Position numbers and translations under genes: made by a program | The notes under the pieces: model-generated | The model's database searches: none | What the model saw: only the letters and a program-made list of their open reading frames with translations | Told to the model about the DNA's origin: nothing | Origin: Phaeotremella fagi | Lineage: Eukaryota; Basidiomycota; Tremellomycetes; Tremellales; Phaeotremellaceae | Length of the DNA stretch: 64,000 nt | Reading direction: 5' to 3' | Assembly (NCBI GenBank): GCA_001599715.1 | Contig: BCHU01000002.1 | Location: forward strand, 1,798,001-1,862,000 | Shown: piece by piece, positions 36,157 to 47,565 of the stretch | Layout of the letters: the number at the start of each line of letters is the position of its first letter | Position numbering within the stretch: position 1 is the stretch's first letter

Positions 36157-37134
36157 ATGTCGTCTCATAGCCCCCCAGAACAACCTAATCCAGACGAGAT
36201 TGTCAATAGGGATGCCGTAACTCTGATTAAGGACACTCAAATCTCGTCAACTGCGGTGAGTTTCAACCTCATTTTACTCTCGGATCGTCTCGCACCTCCC
36301 CTAATGATCTCTTCTTAGCACGCTTCAGATTCAAATGCTTTGACTCCCTTCAATTCACCTGAAATCATTCGTCATATTTTCTCCTTCTTCGACCATCGCT
36401 CTCTACCCAAATATTTTTTGATCAATCAATCGATCTATCAACAACTCGTCAAACTCTTCTACGGAGGTTTCATTCATGATTTGGATAGTGCTTTCCGTCC
36501 GGCCAGTCCTTGGTGTTATGTTCGACTTGATTTACGATACGTCAGTAACAGGTATCTTCAATATGTGAAAGATCTACAGGTTTCAATTCACAACAATGAT
36601 GGATTGGAGTATATGGCACATCTACCTCGTTTGAAGGTTTTCGAAATCACAGATGTTCCTAGAGATTGGACACTTCAACTTCCATTCAAATTTGACACGC
36701 TTACAATCATGAGTCAGGTATGGGAAAGAGCCTACGAAGAGTCCATGTATGCAGTGGAGAATCTACACAATCTCCTCAAAATCGCTCAGGATGATCCGGA
36801 ATTCGAAAATCTAGAAATCGTCATCAATTCGCCAGTCAAATGTTTCTTATCAGCTTTTAAAGGAATCTCACTATCGCCAAAGAATGTAACTGTTCAACTT
36901 TTATCCGATAACGTCGCCCTTTCTCGATCATTCCCTCACTTACTCGCATCGATTGTAACATCACCCACGACGGAATATAAAATTATCGTCGAAAGTTCTT
37001 TCCACACAGACTGGGATATAGTCTATTTTGAAGAAGTCAGAGAATGCCTACAAGCTAAACTTGATGAATTGGAGGAAACGGTTAGACCCAAATTTGATCC
37101 TGAACTTTCCTTCGGAGAATTCCTTGAAAGATGA
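36157..37134 (+). CDS. F-box-like protein, array gene 2 (type A)
   Basis: Exon 1 MSSHSPPEQPNPDEIVNRDA to SSTA; donor GTGAGT, acceptor TTCTTAG to HASDSNALTPFNSPEI. F-box-like block: EIIRHIFSFFDHRSLPKYFL INQSIYQQLVKLFYGGF. The remainder matches array gene 1: MAHLPRLKVFEITD, DDPEFENLEIVIN, and a C-terminal LDELEETVRPKF near the end. Same layout, same intron position and phase as gene 1, so it is a clear tandem duplicate. No other domain is recognised. Confidence 0.8.
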
Positions 37135-37439
37135 CCTATCGAGAACGAGGTGAACCTTTTTTGTATAAGGAAAGATGTAGGTCTGGCAGGGGTGTCATGG
37201 AATGTGGTGTACATAGGTAATACGATGCATATATTGAGGTTACTACTCTTTTTATGTTGTCGACGATTAAAATACATGCATCGCGAGCACAAGTACTCTT
37301 GTCCAAGTACAATTATCACTTGGAAATGCGAATTGGCCACTGAGACTATTGATCAATGCAAACAGTGATTGATGGTAATGATGGTTGTTTCTATTTCTAT
37401 TTCTCTTGTCTCATTCATCAATCAACTATATATTCATCA
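37135..37439. other. Intergenic, promoter of array gene 3
   Basis: About 305 bp with GAATTGGCCACTG at 37330-37342 (one extra G relative to the other copies), about 98 bp from the ATG. Confidence 0.45.
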
Positions 37440-38451
37440 ATGCCTCAAAATCGACGTAGAAAAAAGACGGCACCCAAAGATGGTGCTGATCATGGTGCAA
37501 GCACCTTCACTCAAAACAATTTAGAAGGTCCATCGAACAATCAAATCTCTTCATCAGTCGTCCTCGTACGTTGCATCATTCTCTTGTCAACCTCCTTCTC
37601 GGTCTGTATTAACTCATTAATTCTCTTTGCAGAATCCAACTCGATTTACTCCCTTCCATGTTCCAGAACTTGTTACTCTCATTTTCTCTTTTATCGAGTT
37701 GCGGTCTTTACACAAGTATTTCTTAATCAACAAAACTACTTATGAACAACTACTCGAAACCTTTTATGGTACTCGTCTTTTTGAGTTGGATATTCGCAAG
37801 GATGATAGAAGGTATTATCATGAAATTCGAAACTTGAGTCCGAAGACACTTCAACTTGTCAAGAATCTGTACCTTTCATTTGACGTCGATAACGATAGAG
37901 CTTTGTCTACATTACGACAACTAAAACGTTTGAAGAATTTGAATTTTTTTACCCCCCCAACAGATATACATCTTCGCATTCCTTTCAAATTTGACAATCT
38001 CTTCATATGGTCGTCAGTATGGGGCTCTACACGGTATCCATCACTCTATGCTAAGAGAAATCTCCTCTATCTTCTCAAACTAGTTCAGAAGGACCCTGAT
38101 TTCAAAAGACTGATCATCCTCATCGATGATTCTGACAATTTGGAATTCTTCGCGGCGGTTGTCAGGAAGATTTCTTTAACGCCACCAGCTTTAACAGTCG
38201 CCTTAGCTGATGACTGGAACCCCGATGAACCACTACCTACCAAACACGAAATTGAAAACCTAGTAGACGTACTGGGAGCTTTGTTGCAATCACCAAAGAC
38301 AAAATATACAATCATGATCGAACCTATTTTCATCGTCCGATATGGACGAAAAAACGTTTCTGAAGTTGAACGTTTGTTGAAAGCTAAAATGGACCAAGTA
38401 GAGGAATCAGTTCGTCCAAAATACGATATCATGTATGCTTACTGTGAGTGA
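37440..38451 (+). CDS. F-box-like protein, array gene 3 (type A)
   Basis: Exon 1 MPQNRRRKKTAPKDGADHG to SSSVVL; the second exon resumes NPTRFTPFHVPELVTLIFSF. F-box-like block ELVTLIFSFIELRSLHKYFLI, then NKTTYEQLLETFYG. A later DDSDNLEFFAAVV, and the C-terminal MDQVEESVRPKY. The N-terminal exon is basic (RRRKK), unlike genes 1 and 2. Same intron position and phase. Third tandem copy. Confidence 0.8.
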
Positions 38452-39227
38452 TTAGTAAGATTTGTAGAAAAACTTGGTTGACACTCATCCAGTGGAACGG
38501 CTGTGTCAGCCAATGACTGGGGTGGTGCCACGATATTGAAAAAAAGTAGATTGGAGTTTCCTCCCAAAGAATAGCTTTTGGTTCTGATGGTCAGGTATAG
38601 ATAATTTTGAGGTCTTATAGTTTGAAAAAGGCAATGGTGTCAATAATGGTGTGCACTCTTACCATCAATGATCCACATTGAAGACGCGCGTAATTTGAAA
38701 TTCTGTCGTAAGATGATGACTATTCTGAGTCGAAAAATTAAAATACCTTCCTACAAGGTCACAAGATTTCTAGACTACCTTGTTACTCCCATTTGATACA
38801 AATCCTACGTCCATGTATAATATACACCATGAAGTCGTTTCGAGCCTTACATGGGTAAGAAGTGACGAAGACGAATCCAGCCAACCCAGCTTTCAGCTTT
38901 GCCACTTTTGTTGCATCTGAACTGCCTGGCTCATTGAGTCTCGTTCTCTGTATTGATCTCTCATTCTTATCAAGCTGAGAATAGCTAAAGGTTTCTTGGG
39001 AGTTGATTTGAGTGAATATTGAAGAGGTACAGTACTTGTATAAGCACTTTGATGGAATTTGTATCATGATAACAGAGTCGTGTCAGTCTGATAAGTAGCT
39101 GAGTCCAGTCAACTTTTTGCCACTTCGAAGATTGTCGGTCTCATAATTTAACATGCTTCTCCTTTTCTTTCTTCTTCTTCCTCCTCCATCATCTGTATAT
39201 TCCTTTTGTTCAACAACAAGCACTGTT
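38452..39227. other. Intergenic, no confident gene
   Basis: About 776 bp. A 94-codon minus-strand frame at 38783-39067 has no recognisable features. I leave it unannotated. Confidence 0.4.
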
Positions 39228-40488
39228 ATGCCCCCCAGAAAATTCAAACAACCATCCAATCCTAAATACGATAGCGGTACCGGTACCGGTACTCCCAAAA
39301 TCTCAGAGAAATCTCATGATTCGTTGACAATTGAAGCTGAGGCTAAGAATATATCCTTGGTAAGGATTTTCCACTCAGTCAGTCCTCGTCGCTGATACAG
39401 TATTCGACTAGGTAAAACACCAAGTTCGAACACCTTTCACTTCCCCAGAACTGATTAGTCACATTTTCTCTTACATCCCAACCTCGACTTTCGTTAATTA
39501 TCTCTCGATCAATAAAACGTTCAATGAACAGCTAGCTGGTACTTTCTATCGAAAACTGATAATCAAGATTGACGGACCCACCGCCTACGTGATGACAGCT
39601 TTTGGCAACTATTTGAGAATGAAGGACATTAGGGATGAGACTCTTCAATTGGTCCAACAAATTCAACTTTCATTTATCGACGATGGTGACATGCCAACAT
39701 TTCTCCGAAGATTCCCACGTCTCAAGGTCCTGGTTATTGATGATATCTCCCAATACTCTGGTAGAGGACTGAAGAGATTTAAATTGAAATTTGATAAACT
39801 GGTCTTCCATTCATTACCTGAGAACGCCACAGTCCTATATGCTCTTTGCGACATAATAAAGACAGACTTGGCTTTCAAAACTATCACATTCAAACTGAAT
39901 GCCCAATCATCTTTCGCGACGTCTCTGCTGGTTCTCAAACCGAATTTGATCAAAATCATGGAATATAGCAGCTTAAAACCGACACACTGTAGAATTATCC
40001 TTACATGTGACACAAATATATGTTCAGAGATATCCCTTTACGAAGCGAGTTTGATGGAGTATTTCGCGTCAGTGTTTGATTCCACTAACACGACTTTTAC
40101 CGCATACCTCAACTTTGATTCCGGTGGCTCATTGAGTTCAAAGGTTAGGAGACGAAAACGTCGTCTTTGGGCCAAAATAACTCAAAGAATCAAGGAAGAT
40201 TTTCAGAAGCGAATAGAGGAATCACAGGGCCCTACCTCAACTTTGGTGTTCAAGGATCTAATCGATTATGTTGACGATGAAGGGTGGGAAGATGAGATAT
40301 TAACGGGAGACTTGTTCATATATCGCTTGCAGAATGAAATCGGGTCTCAGCGAATAAAGAGAATACACGAATACGAAGATGAGGATGAAGAGGATGACAG
40401 CTTTGACGGTGATGATTCTGAAGACGGCATGTCTTCATCCGGGGAGTCTGATTGCGTTTCCGAGAATCAAACAGAGGACATGTTATGA
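39228..40488 (+). CDS. F-box-like protein, array gene 4 (type B)
   Basis: Exon 1 MPPRKFKQPSNPKYDSGTG (with a short GTGTGT run from a GGTACC hexamer repeat) to NISL; the second exon continues VKHQVRTPFTSPELISHIFSYIPTSTFVNYLSIN. It keeps the SPEL-HIFSF-type F-box-like block. The C-terminal half differs from type A: FKDLIDYVDDEGWEDEI, then a strongly acidic tail (DEDEEDDSFDGDDSEDGMSS). The motif FKDxxDYxDDxGWE recurs in array gene 5 and in the minus-strand gene at 46359. Confidence 0.75.
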
Positions 40489-40769
40489 ACATAAGAAATG
40501 AGGAAGGGTGGTTTAAATAGGAGGTATGTGGGTTGTTAGCTGTACAGTAGTGGTTCAATTGAATTGTGGACAAGAGTAGACAATTTTATGAAATTTGGAA
40601 CGACAGCCATCATCTGTGAAAACTACTGTACTGAACTCACAATCGCCACCAAAGCTGAAACACAAAGTTTCAAATGTGTATTTCCACTGTCACACCATAT
40701 ACTTATTTCTTCATTCTTCTATCATCCTACATACTCGCATGTAAACGATGAACAAAGAGAGCCTCAAGT

Positions 40770-41954
40770 ATGGACCAATCTTATATAGAACTGATAAGCG
40801 ATGATACCAATCTAGACGAATCCCTGGGTGGGGATCAGCTCCTCAGAACAAGTAATAAACAAGTGATTGTAGGTACCTTTTAAAAATTCTCAAGCTACTC
40901 GAACCTCACTGAACGAACCTAGACACTTAATACAAAACTATCATTACGTGTGATCGACTCCCCAGAACTCCTTCAACAAATTTTATTATTCTGCGATGAC
41001 ACTACCATAGACAATTGTCTACTTACCAACAAAGCTTTCTACGATACGGCCGCCGGTCTTCGATACCAGAGCGTTTACTACAGATCTCACAAAAAGTCAA
41101 TCTCTCGAATGAAGAGAGACGAAGCTCCATCTTCAACAGCACACTACAAACATCATATCGGCCCAACTTCTCTGCAATATGTACAACATCTAAAGCTTGA
41201 AGTTAGGTTTGGATCAAACAAACTACGTCGAGAGAAGGACGATGCTCAAACCGTGTTTGGGAATCTACCACGATTGAAAATTTTCGCCTTAAACATGAAT
41301 GAAGATTGGATCAAAAAGTCTTGCGTTCCCCCAATTCTGGAATATCCTTTTCAATTCAATAAACTCGTCCTTCTCCAACATCGACCGAGCTGCTGGTGTA
41401 AAGAAGCGCAAATGGTTCTTTTCGACCGAATAAAACAACAAAGCGATCTGGTAACCCTAACCATATTCGTTTATGGTTTACGACAACAACACATCTACAC
41501 TCTTCATCATAGTATTGTAGCAAGTGGGATAACACCTTCAAATATACGAATCATCGTTCAATCTAAAAACGAAGAATTCTGGAGGGACGACGAAGTCGTT
41601 GTCATGGAGAAATTCTTGTTGACTCTAATGTACCTATCAAACACCAATTTCGAAATCTATTTCAACTATGACGTTTTAGAGGGAGATTGGGAGTTTTCAA
41701 AATTCGGTTTAGAGAGACGTCATTTATGGCAAAGGTTTTGTAGGAAGATTCAGAAAATCGTGGAAGAGGAGATGTTGCGGAGGGATCCGTTTGAACGACC
41801 AAAATACGTGTTCAAGGATTTGGTTGATTATATCGATGATGGGGGTTGGGAAGGTGAACATACTTTGGATCAGATTCAATATTGGAGGAACAGTAGTAAT
41901 ATTCAGTCTCAACGGTGGGGAAGATTTAGTGATATCGTGGTTTCGGAAGAATGA
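40770..41954 (+). CDS. F-box-like protein, array gene 5 (type B)
   Basis: Exon 1 MDQSYIELISDDTNLDESLG to KQVI, donor GTAGGT at about 40865, acceptor AACCTAG, then TLNTKLSLRVIDSPELLQQI. The F-box-like block SPELLQQILLFCDDTTIDNC LLTNKAFYD is more divergent than in type A. C-terminal: YVFKDLVDYIDDGGWEGEH, like array gene 4. Ends SEE, TGA. No other domain recognised. Confidence 0.75.
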
Positions 41955-42277
41955 CGGGAAGTTTTTAGGACTGGAGATCTTCTTAAGACATCTGGATTGT
42001 ATGTACTGTATGCTGTAATCGTATAATAACAAAGTCGTATCAATTGATAATTTCTTGAACGTCATAAGCAGAATAAACAGAAAGAGCTTCCTTTCCTTTC
42101 ATCTACGACCCTTTGTCAACACTCATTGGCAACTTATCGCCCTTCGAAACGAAGCAGCCAGCAGAAGTCTTGACTGTTGCTAATTGGCTTCGCTTTGATT
42201 CAATTCTTTTTGTTTCTTACCAATCACAGTAACGGAATTTATCGACTTTCTTAACAAACCAAAGACATCAACTCATC
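41955..42277. other. Intergenic, no gene seen
   Basis: About 323 bp between the last array F-box-like gene and the next small paralogue pair. Nothing supportable. Confidence 0.4.
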
Positions 42278-42784
42278 ATGTTCGCAAACCCTCTCCAGTT
42301 CTTCCAGTCAACATCATCCTCCTTGTCCAAAGATGAGCGGATGACAATCATTAAAGCCTACGCCACTGCTCAAATCACGTCGATGTTCAATGAGGTTTTC
42401 AAAACAGAGGATCCAACAATCCAAGCTCAAGTAGCTCAAACCTTGGAGATCACTTCTAAGAGAATGGAGGCGTACATCGAGACTACACAAGACGAAGCTG
42501 TTTGGGGCAAGTTACAAGTGAAAACTCCTGATTCTGTCAAAGGGTGGCGTTTGACTTTCAGGTCGATACTTGATAGCGGAAGAAGAAGTCAGCGTTTTGA
42601 TGATACATATGTATTTCATGATATATTCAGATATGAGATTCGGTCAAGCTTCGATAATCAGACTGGTAAAAGTATGAAGAAAGAATTCTTGGCGGCTGGA
42701 TGCTTTTTGGAGCGCGAGATTAGAAGTAATGAAGGCTCAGGAAAGCTAGGCCAAGTGTGGCCAGCTAACAGGGATTTCGTTTAG
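42278..42784 (+). CDS. Small paralogue pair member 1, unknown function
   Basis: Single exon of 168 residues. Aligns with the protein at 43317: DERMTIIKAYATAQITSMF matches ERESILKKYTASQITALF; EDPTIQAQ matches DDPTIQSR; VWGKLQVKTPDSVKGWRL matches SWGTLTLQAPDQVKGMRF; then EFLAAG matches EFTAAS. No known domain. No signal peptide. Helix-rich N-terminal half followed by strand-like segments. A tandem, probably lineage-specific family. The ATG is followed by a long open frame and no intron is needed. Confidence 0.7.
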   Translation: MFANPLQFFQSTSSSLSKDERMTIIKAYATAQITSMFNEVFKTEDPTIQAQVAQTLEITSKRMEAYIETTQDEAVWGKLQVKTPDSVKGWRLTFRSILDSGRRSQRFDDTYVFHDIFRYEIRSSFDNQTGKSMKKEFLAAGCFLEREIRSNEGSGKLGQVWPANRDFV

Positions 42785-43316
42785 AGAGGAGGTTCTGAAA
42801 GGAGAAGAAAGGAGAGAATGAGAATTGAGGTGAAACGTTTGTACGAGTACTGCTATGTTCTCTTTATGAATATCGTCTACTCAGAAACTTCAAGCCTGGA
42901 GAATTCCCAGTGAGATTGGTTTCTTTACTGCACATTTTGTGCCTACCTTGCATTGATCTTGCTAACCAGTTTCCCGATTAATTCAAGTTAGGGAGAATAC
43001 GGAATCTCAGCACGAAGTCAATCGACTCACAACCTAGCAATGATTTGTCAGTGCTGAGTGATTACATACGCATTGCCCGATATATCTAAGTACCGATGAA
43101 AGGTGATTTCCATTGCTGCGCAATGAATAAAGGACGTTCCATGTTAACCCGAAAATGAGAAGACCAATTCGAAGACTTGCTGCTAGGGTAATCCATTCTC
43201 TTCTCACACTGCCTTCATGACATCAGAGTCTGAAAAGAACATTCGAAGGCACCATATGCGGTATATGATCATTGCAATTCGGTGTCTCAGGAGGTATCAT
43301 TTCTTCAACCGCCACC
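42785..43316. other. Intergenic between the small paralogues
   Basis: About 530 bp, no supportable gene; the frame open from 43272 is the leader of the second paralogue. Confidence 0.4.
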
Positions 43317-43913
43317 ATGAACTACTTTACGAATTTCACCAATCTTTTCAAAAACTCTTCTCAAACTACAACTCCCACTTTGCCAGATGGTAAACCATAT
43401 AAATCTTTTTCTTTTGAAGAACGAGAATCGATCCTCAAGAAATACACCGCTTCCCAAATCACTGCATTGTTCAAGAAAGACTTTGCCACTGATGATCCCA
43501 CTATCCAATCTCGGATCTCAGAAGCGAGAGATCTAGCTATCTTGCGTGCCAATGCTCATATCGACGAGAATGGTTACAGCGATAGTTGGGGCACTCTAAC
43601 ACTTCAAGCCCCCGATCAAGTAAAAGGTATGAGATTTGCTAGTGGCGAAGAACCATTCGCCGGGGGTATCTTCAAGAATACCCGACATTATAGAATCAAG
43701 ACCGTATTCGACGATGAGTCTACTCAAAGATATCTTTCTGATGAGTTCACAGCAGCTTCTTACGATAAAGTCAACGGAAAGTTAGAATCGGTGGATTACA
43801 ACGCAAAACTCTTGGATCTTATTAGACGGGACAAGTTATCTAAGAAGTGGAAAGAACGTCAGCGGGCTTTTTTGAACGACCGTTTATTGTGGAGCATTGG
43901 TAATGCGGCGTAA
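43317..43913 (+). CDS. Small paralogue pair member 2, unknown function
   Basis: The frame is open from 43272, but the ATG at 43317 sits in a good context (GCCACCATGA) and starts MNYFTNFTNLFKNSSQ, similar in length to member 1. Shares the TASQITALF, FATDDPTIQ, VKGM and EFTAAS blocks with member 1 and adds a C-terminal basic segment (LIRRDKLSKKWKERQRAFLN) of about 40 residues that member 1 lacks. Family unknown. Confidence 0.7.
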   Translation: MNYFTNFTNLFKNSSQTTTPTLPDGKPYKSFSFEERESILKKYTASQITALFKKDFATDDPTIQSRISEARDLAILRANAHIDENGYSDSWGTLTLQAPDQVKGMRFASGEEPFAGGIFKNTRHYRIKTVFDDESTQRYLSDEFTAASYDKVNGKLESVDYNAKLLDLIRRDKLSKKWKERQRAFLNDRLLWSIGNAA

Positions 43914-44580
43914 ACGGCTTGGAATTGGTAGAAAGCTTATTGTTTCTTGAGTAATTGTTATATTTCCTTATTGTCCTTCATGAGCATGCGTAGTTAGTAA
44001 ATCTCGTATATACCAGAGTAGTTGACATTAGATCCATCCCCATTCTTCCCTTTAAGTGAACATATATGTACAGTATCAGGCTACTAGTTTTACCATATTT
44101 TCTAAATACCCGATTCTCTTTCATAGTGTTTGAATCCCTCGACAGTAGTATGTATATCCTTTGATAGATTGAAGTAACCGATGAGAGAGTGAATGATCCG
44201 GATGAGGTTGATTTACTGTGCAATTGCTGTTGCCTCTGTGGCACAAGGATCGGTTTTCTGCCACATTGCAAATCACATACTGTACACCGGCGAAGAGATT
44301 TCATGTCAGAAATATAGTTGTGAATGTATCATAGCGTACGGTAGAGTATGCCTGTACATAAATTGTTGGAAGTGACCAAGTCCCTCAGTATTGTTTGGAT
44401 CTCGACCAGAGGAACATGTCCCTTCTGTTCCTCACTTTATCTTCTTTACATCCTTTGTTGTGAGACAATCAAGTCGTCTTCTTACTTTGCTTGAATATAT
44501 CAAAATACATCTGGATGTTAACCCTTCGCTTTTCGACTATCATTCCAACAACCCAATCCCCCCTTACCTAACTAATCAAA
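43914..44580. other. Intergenic, no confident gene
   Basis: About 670 bp. The short open frames near 44193 and 44391 are rich in stops on either side and show no features. Includes TACTGTACACC near 44278. Confidence 0.4.
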
Positions 44581-46001
44581 ATGGTATCAAGCAATTTCGA
44601 AGGTTTTTACCTTTCCTCAGCCAGTTTTCAACGACAAACAACTTCACTTATGTCACTTTCAGAAGAGTTGCTGTTAAACATTATTACTCAACTTCGTAAT
44701 ATTCCACCTCCACTGGATGAAGCTAGGTGGGATCAACTCAATCAAGATGCGCTCATTAAAGTATCAAGAACCAATCGAGTGAGTCGTGAACCAAACAGAC
44801 AACTGCACTATGAGGACCACTAACAATTCAAACGCAGAGATTGAATAGAATCGCCATATATGAACTCTATCAGTCGGTTTGCGCTTACGATCCTGAAAGT
44901 CTTTTTGCAGGTCTTCCAGATTTAGAAAAGTTTGCAGAAAGAAGTCCTATCTCGGGGTTAAAATATCTCTTCTCGAAAAAACCACTTCCAAGCTGGAAAC
45001 TATTGAATCAAGAAAGTCGTGTCTCGCCTTCCAAAGCGGAATTGTTGAATCAAATGCGCCATCTTCATGTTGTATACAAACCGATCGATTTGTCCGAAGA
45101 ATCGATAAAGAATTCTGAAGTTTACGATCCTTTGAGCTCGTTTGAGTTGAACAGAGCCAACTATATTATTTCAAACAGGCTGTCAGAGGTCAAATCTTGG
45201 AATGAGAGTTTGGATAAATTCTATGCGTGTTTGAAGAAAATTCCAATACTTGAACGACTTGAAACTTTGGCTATCAGTCCAAGCTCACGAGATTTGTCAA
45301 CACTACGAGAGGTTAGAGAGTTCCAAGAAAATCAAGAGAAGTATCATGGAATAGACGACTTCTGGTTTTGGGATAAGCAGTTCATATCAAAGCTGACTGG
45401 ATTAGTCAATCATTCCAAAATCAAAACCGTTTGTCTCAGAAGTTACCAATATCTCAGTCAGTACGATGCCTATACTAGTATCATTGGCATACCCTATCAC
45501 AGAGCCGATTCACCAATATTTACCCATCATCATCATCAAAATGAATCTGATGATCCCAGCTTAAGATCATACAGCATAGCTCCTGGTTTCCACAATAACC
45601 ATATGTTTTCTCCAAGATCCGTCAATCCACACGAAGAAGGATATGACATATTCGATTCTCTCCTTTCAGGTCAAGTTCGATATGGTGTAGACTACTTGAA
45701 GAGGGCAATGAAAAAAGCTGCTTGCGACATTAAATACGAGATGAAAATGTCAGTCCACATAGGAGAGGTCGTATCTCGAAAGGAAATCATGAAGAAGCTG
45801 TCTTCAAAAACTTCAATCACCTTTTTCGATGATCTCACAGATTTAAAAAGTCGTGATCTTATTCTTGATCCTCAACAATGGTCTGAAGATATGGTTAAAG
45901 CGCGGGTGATTGATCCGATTTGGGATATTCCTTTCGGAAACATAGAATGTAAGACTTGGTCTAAGAAGGAAAGTTGCCCTGCATGTGAACATGATGAATG
46001 A
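44581..46001 (+). CDS. F-box-like protein, divergent
   Basis: Exon 1 (44581..44778) MVSSNFEGFYLSSASFQRQT ... MSLSEELLLNIITQLRNIP ... SRTNR; phase-0 intron GTGAGT to AACGCAG; exon 2 from 44838 RLNRIAIYELYQSVCAYDPE. The segment SEELLLNIITQL ... VSRTNRRLNRIAIYELY is an F-box-like fold. The rest (about 420 residues) has no recognised domain and has a His-rich patch. It is only distantly related to the array genes and lacks both C-terminal signatures. Start could be the Met at 44650 instead. Confidence 0.7.
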
Positions 46002-46358
46002 AGAGAGTTCCATAAAAATTGAGAGGATAGTGTGTAGGAAGAATACTCTATGAGGCGTCATGATATTGAAATGATTCGTCCATACTGGTTCGTGCATGGC
46101 ATCTTCGATACTGTAAATTTCCGGATTTAAGTTGACGACTGTCGACATATGAATATATGATAGAAGTGACAAACTGGTTTTGAAAATGACCGAAATATGA
46201 AAAAAACATACACCGAAAGTTCAAAGTGAGAAGAGATAAACGAGCACTCTGCTTGACCTAAGTTGTTGAAGGAGATGGGTTACAAATGTCAGATTTAGAC
46301 GATGGTATAGCTCTCACGAAAGTAAACACTGTACCTTGTTTTGAGCCTTCTATTTCAA
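46002..46358. other. Convergent intergenic, no gene seen
   Basis: About 357 bp between two convergent genes; only 3' flank sequence seen. Confidence 0.4.
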
Positions 46359-47565
46359 TCACCTGAGCACATTTCCAATTGACTCCTTTCTCGTGTCCTT
46401 GCTCAATAACTCAAGAATCCATTCCCGGATTGACCGCTCTGCAACCACAGTCTCAGCTATTTTCCCTTCAGACCACGTATGGATTTCCTCCCGCCATCCA
46501 TCGTCATCTAGATAATCAGTAAAGTCTTTGAAAACGTAATTAACTTTTTCAGGTTTATCCTCATAGTTACGTTCCAATTCTTCATTGACAGTTTTTTTCA
46601 CTTTGTTACAAAACCTTGCCCATCTCATGAGAGGATGTGGCAATTCGGAAGTTTTGTTGTAGGTGAACTGGATGTCGGGAATGAGGTAGATGGAGTATTG
46701 AGTTTCGAGAGATTGTAGTGCGAAAACTATGTATTCTACGACTTCTTCCTCTTCCTCTCGATCTCCGTTTAATGAGAATACCGAACTTAGAACGACTATC
46801 CTGAAGATCTTTGGCCAAAATCCTGAATCTTTCAGATAGTGAGGAAGTTGAGTGGCGAAGGGAGAATATATCGAGGTAGCTGTGGTGAAGCTTGGGTTTT
46901 CCTTGAGACTTTTGATGATGTTATGAAATGGACTGTTTTGAAGAGGTTGGATGTCATCCCTATTGTGCCAAGGCTCTATTACGATGAGCTTGTCGAAAAG
47001 AGGAAGATTCCGAGGACTGGTATTTATGGTGTGGTGTGGACCAGAGTAAATGGTGATCATCAAACTTTTCAATTGCTTGAAACTGGATACTGAATCTTCG
47101 GGTGAAAATTTGTCCACCTCCGTCAGTGCAATCGAAAGATGACGAGTGTATTCCTGTAATGTCCCAGGATTGAAATTCACCAGTTGAGTCGATTTACGAT
47201 TGTCGCCACCAAGAAGTAGAGGCTTGCATGAACCGACAACTTCCATTCTTCCATAATATCTAGGTGCTAGGCATCTGAAGAACAGTTTGTTGACTCTGAG
47301 ATACTTGACAAGATGTGAGTCGTTGAAATCGTCATCAAGCATAGATGGTAAAAAGGATAGAATAGTTGAAAGAGTTTCGATCATGTTGAAAGGGGAGAGG
47401 TTGTTACATGATGGACTTGGCTATAGTTGACTGAACGTTAATACCATCTTCTTACAACCTCTCGACATTGAAAATACTTACCTGGGTAGAAGTGCTGTCA
47501 TACATAGTGCGAGTCGTTTCCAAGCCGCAAACCATGTTGTCATTTGAATCAGTTTGAGGTGACAT
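46359..47565 (-). CDS. F-box-like protein, inverted copy (type B)
   Basis: Exon 1 47565 to about 47482 MSPQTDSNDNMVCGLETTRT to STQ; intron GTAAGT to ACTATAG; exon 2 PSPSCNNLSPFNMIETLSTI LSFLPSMLDDD, again an F-box-like start with SPFN in the same place as array genes. C-terminal signature YVFKDFTDYLDDDGWREEI matches array genes 4 and 5. It ends SIGNVLR, TGA. Being inverted relative to the array, it may have moved by inversion after duplication. Confidence 0.75.

Noticed and set aside
38783..39067. 94-codon minus-strand frame between F-box-like genes
   Set aside because: No recognisable feature, and no splice-consistent partner exon.
39268..39290. GGTACC hexamer repeat
   Set aside because: Only about three units, encoding a short GTGTGT in array gene 4; not a meaningful repeat array.
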